This document shows, piece by piece, positions 1-10,813 of a DNA stretch of 64,000 nt (within the stretch, counting starts at the first letter, position 1; the number at the start of each line of letters is the position of its first letter). The DNA is from Corella eumyota (lineage: Eukaryota > Chordata > Ascidiacea > Phlebobranchia > Corellidae), in NCBI GenBank assembly GCA_963082875.1, contig OY720100.1, positions 2,418,001 through 2,482,000 of the forward strand, read 5' to 3'. The notes below the pieces were generated by a model, which searched no databases, had not been told where the DNA came from, and saw only the letters and a list, made by a program, of their open reading frames with translations. The position numbers were made by a program, and so were the translations under genes.

Positions 1-2066
<2,066 letters not shown>

Positions 2067-2841
2067 CTTCTTCATATTTGGACAAAATCATTGAATTTTA
2101 AGCAGGGTAATAAGGTTAGGTTGTTTATCTTTATTATAGTACAGGCCTTTATTAAGTTAACTGTACGGGGATTTTGCTGAGTTGTGTTTGAGGTTTTGAG
2201 GTCAAATTATCGACATTTAAGTGAATGTTTATGGCATTGTGGCACATAGTTACATTTGATCTTAAACAGGTTGGTTAAGGCTTTGTTGATAAGCCCAATG
2301 AGTGAACTAAAAATGACTTTTTAAAACAAGTGGTTGTTGTCTTAAATGAGTTGAGCATAAAAAAGGGTTATGCATAAATTGTCAAAGTTTATTTAATAAA
2401 CATTTACATATTGAATTACGGATACTTAATATAAAACTTATGTTTTTTCTAACTTTTTTTAAACTACTTGAATTTTGAATTTTTTACGGCATTTGAATTT
2501 TCCAACAAATTTTTTTTCTTGAATTATGAAATATTTTACTTCGTTTTGCCAATGTGCATGCTCTTTGTTTGCAAGTGATAAACTGTTTTAAACATTTTCT
2601 TGCTTTTTCTGGCTTTACTTTTTGCCAAAGATTTGTTTGAAATTCTATTTATTTCTGAGCTACTGTGACAATAAAAATTCAGCTTTACTGTAACAGATTA
2701 TTGTTAAGCATTTATTCCCTTTTCCATTTAAACTGTTTAAAATTGTATAGATTTAAAATGGAATTTTTGGTAAGTTAAATTTTTTTTATTTTGGCGATAA
2801 AATCAGTTGCAATACAGATAAAATAAAAATACGAATAAACA
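2067..2841. other. Convergent intergenic region, 3' UTRs of DCAF8 and NTMT1
   Basis: AT-rich stretch between the stop codons of two convergent genes. It probably holds both 3' UTRs: AATAAA-like motifs occur on the + strand near 2395 and 2669, and TTTATT (AATAAA on the - strand) near 2785. No gene or repeat family recognised. Confidence 0.5.
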
Positions 2842-3871
2842 TTATCTCGGCACCAAAGCAGTCATTATAACATTATAAAGTTCTGGAGGAAAGTTGTTTT
2901 GCCTTTCTTCTTTAACAACTTTTAAACCAGATGATGAATAAATTAGAATTAAGTCTTCAGGATTTCTTGTAACGCTGCTGTCTACATCATCTAATTCAAC
3001 TTCACAAATTGCAACATTGTCTTTAATTACAATCACTCCATTGTCGCGTAATGCTTTTTTACATTCTTGTAAAAATTTTATAAAATGTTCGTCGGTAAGA
3101 TGTCCTAAAAGGAGAGAAAAAATGGTGTAACCCACGAGGTAGCTTTTCTAGTAAAACTATAATATATTTATTAACACCCAAAACTACTCAGCAGAAATTT
3201 AAGGTTATAGTTTTATTAATTAGGTGTCAACTAGATGATAGTGAAACATCTTAAATTAAAGAGACGTACCTGTAACCCACTGTACCCATATGAGGTCATA
3301 TGATTTCTCTTTTAGCTTTAAATCTTGGAGGCCACAACAATAATAATTTTGAACCCTCGTAGCTCCATCTCCCAAATATGTTTTAGCTTGATCAAGAAAT
3401 ATGTTATTTACCTCAGCCAGGTCAACGTTATTGAACATTGGTAGTAAAAGATGTTTTGAAACTCGGCCAATTCCTGACCCACAATCTAAGGCATTGTTTA
3501 ACTTCATTTTTCCATGAGGTGGCTAAAATGAAGATACATAATATTAGTAACTTTTATGGTAAAAATTTAGGTATATATTGTTTGAATTTTTAAGTTTACT
3601 TTTTTGATTTTGATAACTTTTGTATATTTTTTGGTTATTTTAAAATAGATATACATCTGTAGCCTAATACTTATATAACAAATTTTAATAAAATCACCTT
3701 TATAAATTCTTTAAGAAAGTCTTTAGACCCCTGGATATCAGTGTGATTAATATGTCCATACCCTCCTAACATTCCGTTTATATTTGCTTCTATACCTTGC
3801 CAGTATGAGAGAGCTTTACCATAAAATTGTTCCTCAGATGAGACTTTGTCACATCCAGTTACGAGACTCAT
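2842..3871 (-). CDS. NTMT1: Alpha N-terminal protein methyltransferase 1 (NTMT1)
   Basis: SAM-dependent enzyme that methylates the alpha-amino group of proteins starting X-Pro-Lys after Met removal (RCC1 is the classic substrate); nuclear. Three exons on the minus strand: 3871-3698, 3522-3270 and 3104-2842, all GT-AG, giving 229 residues against about 223 in human. Exon 1 encodes EEQFYGKALSYWQGI and MLGGYGHINHTDI, the family's N-terminal signature. Exon 2 carries the SAM-binding loop ALDCGSGIGRVSKHLLLP and YYCCGLQDLKLKEKSYDLIW. Exon 3 starts in WVTGHLTDEHF and contains GVIVIKDN and LDDVDSSVTR, which line the peptide-binding site in this family. All key motifs look intact. The start is the ATG at 3871. 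An acceptor-like site near 3898 upstream could be a trans-splice site (inference). It lies 322 bp downstream of TMEM201 on the same strand. Confidence 0.95.
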
Positions 3872-4193
3872 TTTTATTAGTTTTGTATTTTTATCTACCA
3901 AACACAAAAAACATAATATTGCAGTTGCGATTTTCACACCATTTTCTCCTACAATAATGACAAATATAATACAGAACACACTTAGAAATGAATGGCTGCA
4001 TAAAGTTATAATAATACCAATCTTACACTTTTAGACTACTTGATGAAAATAATAGAAGTACAATTTAAGTAGCACAACTGTTTTGGCAGATTAATAAAAA
4101 GAACTTATAGAAAACGCAGGGCAGTAACAACTCAAATAAACATTTGATAATGGAAATTATGTACAAAATATTTACAGTGGGATAGGAGTTAGT
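3872..4193 (-). other. Short spacer between TMEM201 and NTMT1 (same strand)
   Basis: This 322-bp spacer holds the TMEM201 3' UTR and the NTMT1 5' region. On the minus strand there is a pyrimidine-rich acceptor-like site near 3898, about 25 bases before the NTMT1 ATG. The only minus-strand AATAAA I see overlaps the sequence just upstream of that ATG (about 3873-3878). The layout is compatible with a two-gene operon or with closely spaced separate genes; the sequence alone does not decide. Confidence 0.4.
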
Positions 4194-6329
4194 TTAAATT
4201 GTTCGTTCAGTTTTCCATTGCTCTACAGCCCTCATTTCTTTAACTTCAAACACCAGTAAAATTCCAACAACGAGGTTAACGCAGATGAAAAACGCTAAAA
4301 TCCATCGACACAGTCGACTGTTTTCAACTTTTTCAACACTTTTCATTGTGATTGAAGTTATAGTTGAAATTGTGGATTGGGGCGATGCAGTTATCATGTC
4401 ATCTTTTGGTTTCGGTTTTCGCCTCGGAGTCCGCGGCATCGAGTTATCATCATCACTCAGATCGAGCCTCATTCGGTCACCAGCCTGACTCACACTATCA
4501 TGAATCGAAATATCGAGTTCATCCGATTTTTGCTCCCAACTTGTTTGATGTTTTTCGTATTCATCGTGTTCCATAATCGTGTCATCAAATTCAAAGTTCA
4601 TCATCGTGTGGTTATTTCGTTTCTGTTTCGCAGTAACTACGTTCCAGTTTAACTTTGCTGGGCTGATCAAAGGACGCTTGGCTTTACGAACTTCAGGCTT
4701 TGAAGACGCATTAGTGACACTTAGTAGTTGTGATGACCTTTGCCAGCTCATAGCAGGACTTATTGCTGCAGGGAAACTTGCAACAGAGCGGTGAGCACTG
4801 TGCCTCATTGTAGGTGCGTTAACAACAGTACTGGTGGTGTATCTTTGAAATGGAACATTGTTTGCTGTTGTTGGAAAACGTACAAAATCAGATGTGCCTC
4901 CTCCTGGTTGATGTCCTGATGTCAGTGAGAGAAGACTGGAGGATCTGGATGGAGGTGGAGTATGAAGAGCAGATGATAAGGTGTTGGTGCTGTAACTACT
5001 TGGTTGTTTGAACACACTTTGCGACTGATCCTTTAGGTTTAAAGCACAGAGACTTCCATTTAAATCTGGGTTTGTGTGTAGTTTCTTAAATGGAGGAGAT
5101 TCTTCTTCTTTTTCACTGTGAATCTCATCATCAGAAAACATTGTATCATCTCTTGTCGTTTTTCTAACAAATTTCTTTCTTGGTTTTGTTTTACTTGAAC
5201 TTGGTTTAATTGAGCTTGTTTTAGCACCAGATTGTTTCGTATATTGGTAACTCAAACCATTAAAAATTACCAGTAAAACCATTAACAATGGCTTGTATAC
5301 AAATGACAGAACATAAAACAGCATTTGAAAATAACTTGTCTTATTTTCTTTACCAATTGTATTGGTATCACCACTAGGAAAATAGGGTGTTAAATGTTGT
5401 GCATATTTAGAGAATTTTGCAGAAAAGGACAAATTTTGATGATGATATTCTGAGTAAATAACACAACACACTAACACCCAAAAAGCAGCACACAAGTAAG
5501 TAGCTTTACAAATTTTTCTTTGCAATGATAATGCTAATATTGTGCAAGTTAATCCAGTGTAAGATAATGATGGCAAAAAATCTGTTTTTTGGAAGAAATT
5601 CCCCAGTACAAAAGATGGAATCGGAATTGGAATTAAACCTCTGATGTATTGTTGAAAATATAATCCAGCAACTAAGATCGATAAAACAAAAATTGAGAAC
5701 CATAAAAATATATTAAACCTAGTTTCACTTGGTTGGACGATTAAGTTTGATTTTTTAATTTGATTTTGAATCTTAAAGTTTTGGCATTGCTGCCTAGCCT
5801 TGATACTGCCTCGAATAATCGTATCTTGCATTTTAATATGGCGATCAGTAGCAGATTGGCATTTTGGACACAGAGCATATAAAATCTCCAATTTTTTCTT
5901 GAACGCTTGCACTTCCTCATCGAAATTCTCTTCTGCAATTGGTTCGAATTGTGAGATCTGCTTCACTTTAAGCAGTTGATTTCTAGAGCATTTACTGCAT
6001 AGTTTTAGATGTTGTTCAACCACAGAAGCATAATTTTCCTTCGGTTTTGAACCAATTTGGGACGCATTCAAAGTTTCGTCATGCATTCGCGGTAATTCAT
6101 TATTATAATCACCGCTCTTTGTAAAACCATTGTACTGCTGGCAATGTGAACACGTCCACGCATTTTTCTTTTTGTAAGGGACGACAGAATTCGAATTACA
6201 GAACCAGCAATTTACTTTGGTTTTTCCGAAAAGTTTTTTCCATACGTAATATGCTAAAATTGTTACAAATATTACAATGCTTGATGTGATGAATTGAACG
6301 CGATTTAAACGCGATATTTGCAACAACAT
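4194..6329 (-). CDS. TMEM201: TMEM201 / Samp1 (NET5) inner nuclear membrane protein
   Basis: Integral protein of the inner nuclear envelope (Ima1/Samp1 family) that helps link the nucleus to the cytoskeleton. A single uninterrupted frame of 711 residues starts at the ATG at 6329; upstream in-frame sequence has no further ATG. Residues 12-30 form an N-terminal membrane segment. The Ima1 zinc-finger domain follows, with CxxC pairs at C41/C44, C60/C63, C111/C114 and C154/C157. Four or so hydrophobic segments lie in the middle (FLWFSIFVLSILVAGLYF and others). A long polar Ser/Thr-rich loop follows, then a last membrane segment near the C terminus (WILAFFICVNLVVGILLVF). This order fits the vertebrate protein. 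The gene is intronless here, unlike the multi-exon vertebrate genes (established knowledge). It is divergent from the micropeptide gene, about 255 bp away. Confidence 0.92.
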   Translation of the reverse strand: MLLQISRLNRVQFITSSIVIFVTILAYYVWKKLFGKTKVNCWFCNSNSVVPYKKKNAWTCSHCQQYNGFTKSGDYNNELPRMHDETLNASQIGSKPKENYASVVEQHLKLCSKCSRNQLLKVKQISQFEPIAEENFDEEVQAFKKKLEILYALCPKCQSATDRHIKMQDTIIRGSIKARQQCQNFKIQNQIKKSNLIVQPSETRFNIFLWFSIFVLSILVAGLYFQQYIRGLIPIPIPSFVLGNFFQKTDFLPSLSYTGLTCTILALSLQRKICKATYLCAAFWVLVCCVIYSEYHHQNLSFSAKFSKYAQHLTPYFPSGDTNTIGKENKTSYFQMLFYVLSFVYKPLLMVLLVIFNGLSYQYTKQSGAKTSSIKPSSSKTKPRKKFVRKTTRDDTMFSDDEIHSEKEEESPPFKKLHTNPDLNGSLCALNLKDQSQSVFKQPSSYSTNTLSSALHTPPPSRSSSLLSLTSGHQPGGGTSDFVRFPTTANNVPFQRYTTSTVVNAPTMRHSAHRSVASFPAAISPAMSWQRSSQLLSVTNASSKPEVRKAKRPLISPAKLNWNVVTAKQKRNNHTMMNFEFDDTIMEHDEYEKHQTSWEQKSDELDISIHDSVSQAGDRMRLDLSDDDNSMPRTPRRKPKPKDDMITASPQSTISTITSITMKSVEKVENSRLCRWILAFFICVNLVVGILLVFEVKEMRAVEQWKTERTI

Positions 6330-6584
6330 CTTAATATGTTGAACATAAAACAAACACTAATCACTTAAATAAATTAAAATGTTATGTCATGGTTTTAATT
6401 ACTTCATTTGAAAGCAATTTTTAAATATTTTTCAAAGATTTATTTTTAATTTTTACAGCGCGGCGGTATCCATATAATCAAATTATTAGAGCGTGTTATT
6501 TATTTTTTGTTTATCCTCATATTCTAAAATTTGGTAAAAAACGTGTGAATTGAAACGAAAACTGAAAGAAGTTCTACTATTTAT
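6330..6584. promoter_or_regulatory. Candidate bidirectional promoter of TMEM201 and the micropeptide gene
   Basis: A 255-bp gap separates the divergent starts of TMEM201 (minus) and the 55-residue membrane protein (plus). It contains one locally GC-rich spot, GCGCGGCGG, near 6458-6468 in otherwise AT-rich DNA. No TATA box is obvious. Shared promoter use is inferred from spacing only. Confidence 0.35.
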
Positions 6585-6811
6585 ATGTATCCTGTTAAAA
6601 GTCATCAACGATTACGTGAAATGATGTTTATACGAAAAAGATTGGAATTACAACATAAGAAAATAAAAAGTGAGTAGCATTTTTAAGATTTTTTGTTAGA
6701 ACACAAATGTTTTACTCTTAAATTTTAGGTCATCTTCTATTCATTTGTGAACATATTGCCATTGTTTTATTTATCATAAGTTATATTTGTAATATTGTTA
6801 TTATGGCCTAG
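6585..6811 (+). CDS. Two-exon 55-residue single-pass membrane micropeptide
   Basis: Not recognised as a named family. Exon 1 is 6585-6669 (28 codons plus one base), ending at a strong donor GTGAGT. Exon 2 is 6729-6811, after acceptor TTTTAG, ending in TAG. Splicing removes a 59-bp intron and keeps the frame. The product starts MYPVKSHQRLREMMFIRKRL, a strongly basic, helical-looking stretch of about 28 residues. A hydrophobic segment of about 22 residues follows (IAIVLFIISYICNIVIMA), running to the C terminus. This predicts a tail-anchored or N-in single-pass protein with the basic part in the cytosol or matrix. Support is structural only: a start codon, a consensus donor and acceptor, a frame kept across the junction, and a sensible topology in a shared-promoter position. 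It could still be chance in AT-rich DNA, where hydrophobic frames are common. Confidence 0.5.
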
Positions 6812-6997
6812 TTGACTTGACTTGTAATATTAGAAAGAAAAATTTTAAATTTAATTCCTCTTAAAATGCTATACCTTTCGCAAAACAAGATATGCATTAT
6901 TAGTTTAAACATTTTATTTTAGTGAGTCAGTAACCGAAAATATTCAAACTATAAATTTCATTGCAACAAAATATGAAACGCACACATTTTATTTAAA

Positions 6998-9613
6998 TTA
7001 ATTCAGTTTGTGTTGATTAAAAAATTGTTTAATCGATAAAAATGCTTTACTAAAGTTATCTGCTTTGTTTAAATGTTGTGATATCCAAGATGGAAGTTGA
7101 TTAATCACTTTTAAGTTGTTGTAACGTTTGTCTAATAACAAAATTGAAGCATAATCATTTTTATGTCTAATTGCCCGACCGATAGATTGGTTTACACCCT
7201 TCATACAAGCATTTTCATAGAAAACTTGGCCTGCATTAACACCGTTAATTTTTGGCATGTTTTGGTTAAGATGAGTCATCTTTTCTTTTAATTCGGGTGA
7301 GTGTAAGTTAGGGTATGGCATACCAACCATGACAACTAATCTTCCAAGGTCGTCAGAGAAGTTTATACCCTCACTCATTTTACCCCCCACAACACAAAGT
7401 AAAATACTTCCATTCACTCTCCCAGGGTTAGCTTTGGAGTTCTTTATACAGTTGTCATAACCTTGTAGCACTAAGTTTACTTCACTTGATTTCTTTGGTT
7501 CTCTAAAAACCCTTTTCTTAACTTCTAAGCGTCGAATCAACCCAGAGTTCTCCCATCTTTCATACACCGTGTTCTCATAATTATAAGAAGGAAAAAAACA
7601 CACAATTCCACCTGGTACAATATTGCATAAGTTCACCAATAACCTTCCCAATTCATCGATTAATTTAAAACTTTTTCGATTTTCAAATGTAAAATCGAAC
7701 AGCACTTCACCAGGTCCCTTTGAAAGCGCAATGGGTAACAGCTGATTGGCTCCATTAATCACATGACCACATGTAAACTCAGTGATGCGAGAGCGATGAT
7801 TTTCTCCAATTATTTGGTTAATTAAACAAGATGAAGGTTGCATTGTTCCTCCGGCAATAATAATAGATCTCGCTTCATCTAAAACAGCTTTAAAACTATC
7901 AGCAGGGTTCAATAGGTTAAACTTTACAACACATTCATTATTTCCATTGTTTGTTAAAATTACTTTTCCATTTTTACTTGTAGATGATAAGGCAAGAAAA
8001 AAAGATTCAATAATCATAAGGGGAGACTTAACAACAACTTTGTTGTTTTCTGTTTCTTCCTTTGACTTCATTCCATTTAAAAATGTAGAAAGAGTTGATT
8101 TTTTTTCAGGTTTATTAACAACAACATTAAAATGTTCGGTAAAACCCATTAACTTTTTGGCTAGCATGCTTCTTTGGCAATATCTAAGCAGTTTAAAAAA
8201 GTTAATATTGTCCAAGTTTGTTTTAAATAAAAACTCGTTCACAGTAACAATTAAACTTTGATCTTTTACAGATTCTTTCATTGTGTTTTCAAATTGTTGT
8301 AACACAAATATCAGTTGTTTAACATAAAACAAATTCTTGGCTTTTAATCGTGTATTAAATTTTTGTGCATATTGATTTAATTGGTTAACAGTATAACTTA
8401 CTTGACTCTGTGTGATTTGACAACTATACATTTGGTTAATTGCCTCAACCAAGTTATGAGCTTCGTCAATAATTATGACAGAATCTTTAATGTTAATACC
8501 ACTCAGTTCTCGAGTTTTTTCATGAAGTAAAGTTTGGTATGGAAGAACGATTAAATGTGATAACAATGATGCCTTTCTTGCAGCATAATAAGGACAAGCG
8601 CAGGTCCTTTTACCCTCAGTTACTATATCTTCTATGTCCCGAACCTCACTTAAAATCATGTTAGTTAAGGATGAAATACCATCGTTGTTAAGGTAATATT
8701 CACATTTTGTTTTAGATTTTGTTCGCCTTTTTCTTTTAGTTGGTTTATCTTCTAGTCCCAAATCATTTTCTTTTTTCTTTGTGGCGTTTTTCTGCATTTC
8801 AAGGCAAGCTTCATTCATTTGCTGCACAGATTTCAGTTTTTTAACATCTTCATTGACACACAAATTATTTCTTGAACCCAATGTTGCTAAAGTTACTGGA
8901 AAATCAGACTCAGTTTTACCGAAAGGCGATTTTTGAACTTCATGCACAAATTGTGATAATTGTGAATGGGTTCTACTGCAGTAATATATTCTTGTGAAAT
9001 TTTCCTCGTTATCTTTCGAATTATCATTATTTTCATCCTCGCTTTTGTAATCTTCCAGTGCAAATGCCATGTGGTCTAAATCAGTTTCATTATTTGTATA
9101 ATTGTCATAATTATCAAGATCTTTTTTGGCCATTTTCATTAACATTTCTGTTTCATCTTGACCACGTTTTCGCTTAAAGTTTTTCTTTTGCGTTTCAAAT
9201 TCGTGAGTTCCATTACGTATTTTTTGAAACATCTTATTACGTTTTGTGACAATTTCACTACTCGATTTTGCAGCTTTGATTTTTACTTCTAATTTTTGTT
9301 TTTCTACAAAATCCATAACCCAAGATGGTTCAGCATTATTCAATGAATTTCTTTTAATAGGGCTAGCAGAAATATTACCATTTTTTAGTTCTTTAGATTC
9401 ATGATCACGCAACCATGTTAGCGACCCACAAATTAAAGACAACGATTTTCCTGTCCCAGTTGGGCTTTCAAAAATTGCAATTTTCCTTTCTTCTATTGCA
9501 TTGTACAAAGCCCTCATGAAATCAAGTTGTATAGAATAAGGTTCAAAAGGAAAAGGGAACTCGTTTGGTGCAATTGAAGTATTCTTGTTAACCGTGTTAT
9601 TTTCTTTATCCAT
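6998..9613 (-). CDS. DDX11: DDX11/ChlR1 Fe-S superfamily 2 DNA helicase
   Basis: ATP-dependent 5'-3' DNA helicase of the XPD/FANCJ/RTEL1 group that acts in sister-chromatid cohesion and replication-fork repair. One open frame of 871 residues, close to the vertebrate length. Visible motifs: Q-motif region YSIQLDFM (about 27-34), Walker A PTGTGKS (51-57), motif Ia YCSRTHSQLSQF (211-222), Walker B DEAH (383-386), and motif VI QSIGRAIRH (809-817) followed by DYASILLLD. Fe-S cluster ligands are likely C252, C270, C304 and C338 or C340. A long Lys/Asp-rich insertion sits between Walker A and motif Ia, as is usual in DDX11. All core motifs look intact. The gene has no introns, in contrast to vertebrate DDX11. 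A minus-strand AATAAA lies about 5 bases after the stop. An E2F-like site is about 215 bp upstream of the start. Confidence 0.95.
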   Translation of the reverse strand: MDKENNTVNKNTSIAPNEFPFPFEPYSIQLDFMRALYNAIEERKIAIFESPTGTGKSLSLICGSLTWLRDHESKELKNGNISASPIKRNSLNNAEPSWVMDFVEKQKLEVKIKAAKSSSEIVTKRNKMFQKIRNGTHEFETQKKNFKRKRGQDETEMLMKMAKKDLDNYDNYTNNETDLDHMAFALEDYKSEDENNDNSKDNEENFTRIYYCSRTHSQLSQFVHEVQKSPFGKTESDFPVTLATLGSRNNLCVNEDVKKLKSVQQMNEACLEMQKNATKKKENDLGLEDKPTKRKRRTKSKTKCEYYLNNDGISSLTNMILSEVRDIEDIVTEGKRTCACPYYAARKASLLSHLIVLPYQTLLHEKTRELSGINIKDSVIIIDEAHNLVEAINQMYSCQITQSQVSYTVNQLNQYAQKFNTRLKAKNLFYVKQLIFVLQQFENTMKESVKDQSLIVTVNEFLFKTNLDNINFFKLLRYCQRSMLAKKLMGFTEHFNVVVNKPEKKSTLSTFLNGMKSKEETENNKVVVKSPLMIIESFFLALSSTSKNGKVILTNNGNNECVVKFNLLNPADSFKAVLDEARSIIIAGGTMQPSSCLINQIIGENHRSRITEFTCGHVINGANQLLPIALSKGPGEVLFDFTFENRKSFKLIDELGRLLVNLCNIVPGGIVCFFPSYNYENTVYERWENSGLIRRLEVKKRVFREPKKSSEVNLVLQGYDNCIKNSKANPGRVNGSILLCVVGGKMSEGINFSDDLGRLVVMVGMPYPNLHSPELKEKMTHLNQNMPKINGVNAGQVFYENACMKGVNQSIGRAIRHKNDYASILLLDKRYNNLKVINQLPSWISQHLNKADNFSKAFLSIKQFFNQHKLN

Positions 9614-10813
9614 TTTCTAAAAAATTATTAAATTTATTTATGTATTTACATATTTTAACATTTGCTTTACCTTTACAAAGACTAATTTTTTAATTCTTTA
9701 ATAATTGAGCATTAGACAAATTATAATTTATTAAATATTAGTATGTTAACACGATAAAGAGATACTATTATAAAACTTAAACAACGCTATAACGCACGTT
9801 GTAAATGTAAAAGTTTGTTTTGATTTTTCCCGCGCTTTAAATAAGAGTGATAACTAACATGAGTCTAAAAAGCCGCGTTGCAATAAATAACGTAAATTTC
9901 ATTATTTAAATACCACCATCTCCGTATAATGTAAAGCAGTAAACAAATAATATAAAGGCCAATCTAAAAATTGTTTTAATAATTTAATTAGACTATATAT
10001 ATAAGCGTTTGTAATTTTTTTTTATGGTTTAAATCTCTATTTAAATTATAAGCCAAGTTTAGGGACTATAATTTTTTGTTGAATTGTCATAGCTTAATGT
10101 AAAAAGTAATAATAAAAAACACAAGATTTATGCCATTTTATTTTATTCAATCAAAACAAAACTATTTAAACAGCACTACATGATAAAATTTGTAGTTTAA
10201 AAAACAAAACTTAAAAAGTGTATAAACGTTATTATAACGAAATGACATTTATTTCAATAATAAATATATATGTTGATGGTTTTATTTAGGGCAACTAATT
10301 CTTATATAAATTTGTACAGATGTGAAACAACATTGTTAATATACCTTTATACATTTATAAAAATAAACACCATTTTTAAAAAAGTTATTTATAAAATGTA
10401 CACGTTGTACAAAAAATAACATCATATAAAAATATACGTTTTTTAAAACAAAATTTAAATGATACCACAGAAGCTAATACTTAGCTTTGGCAGTAAGAAT
10501 AATATTTTAAATATAAATTGATTTTAGGGGCAGTGCCAAACGGGCGTTAACACAAACAAAGTAAAGGTGCTTTTAAATGTTTATTTTTTGTAGTAAACGC
10601 TCGTTAAAAATTGATAGAAATTTAACTTAAAAATTACGTATTTTTTGCTGTAATTTTCCATTAAAATATATCTTCTGACGTCACATTCTGCGAAAAAATA
10701 AAACATTGCCTATACGATAAGACTCCGCAATACCACAACACACTTACAATATTTACTAACAAGTTAAAATTTACGTTAAAAACACAGTACAAATATAAAA
10801 AGCGTTTAAAATT
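9614..10813. other. Intergenic: DDX11 promoter and GTPBP2 3' region
   Basis: AT-rich spacer between two minus-strand genes. The DDX11-proximal part contains the E2F-like site at 9824-9834. The far part is probably GTPBP2 3' UTR; a CRE-like TGACGTCA sits near 10676. No other gene recognised. Confidence 0.5.
9824..9834 (-). promoter_or_regulatory. E2F-like site upstream of DDX11
   Basis: The sequence TTTTTCCCGCG contains TTTCCCGC, the classic E2F/DP consensus, 211-221 bp upstream of the DDX11 ATG. It is one of few C/G-rich words in the area. S-phase control would suit a cohesion and replication helicase; function is inferred. Confidence 0.45.

Noticed and set aside
4285-4794. Several plus-strand frames opposite TMEM201
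   Set aside because: They are antisense shadows of a well-supported gene and show no splice or family support.
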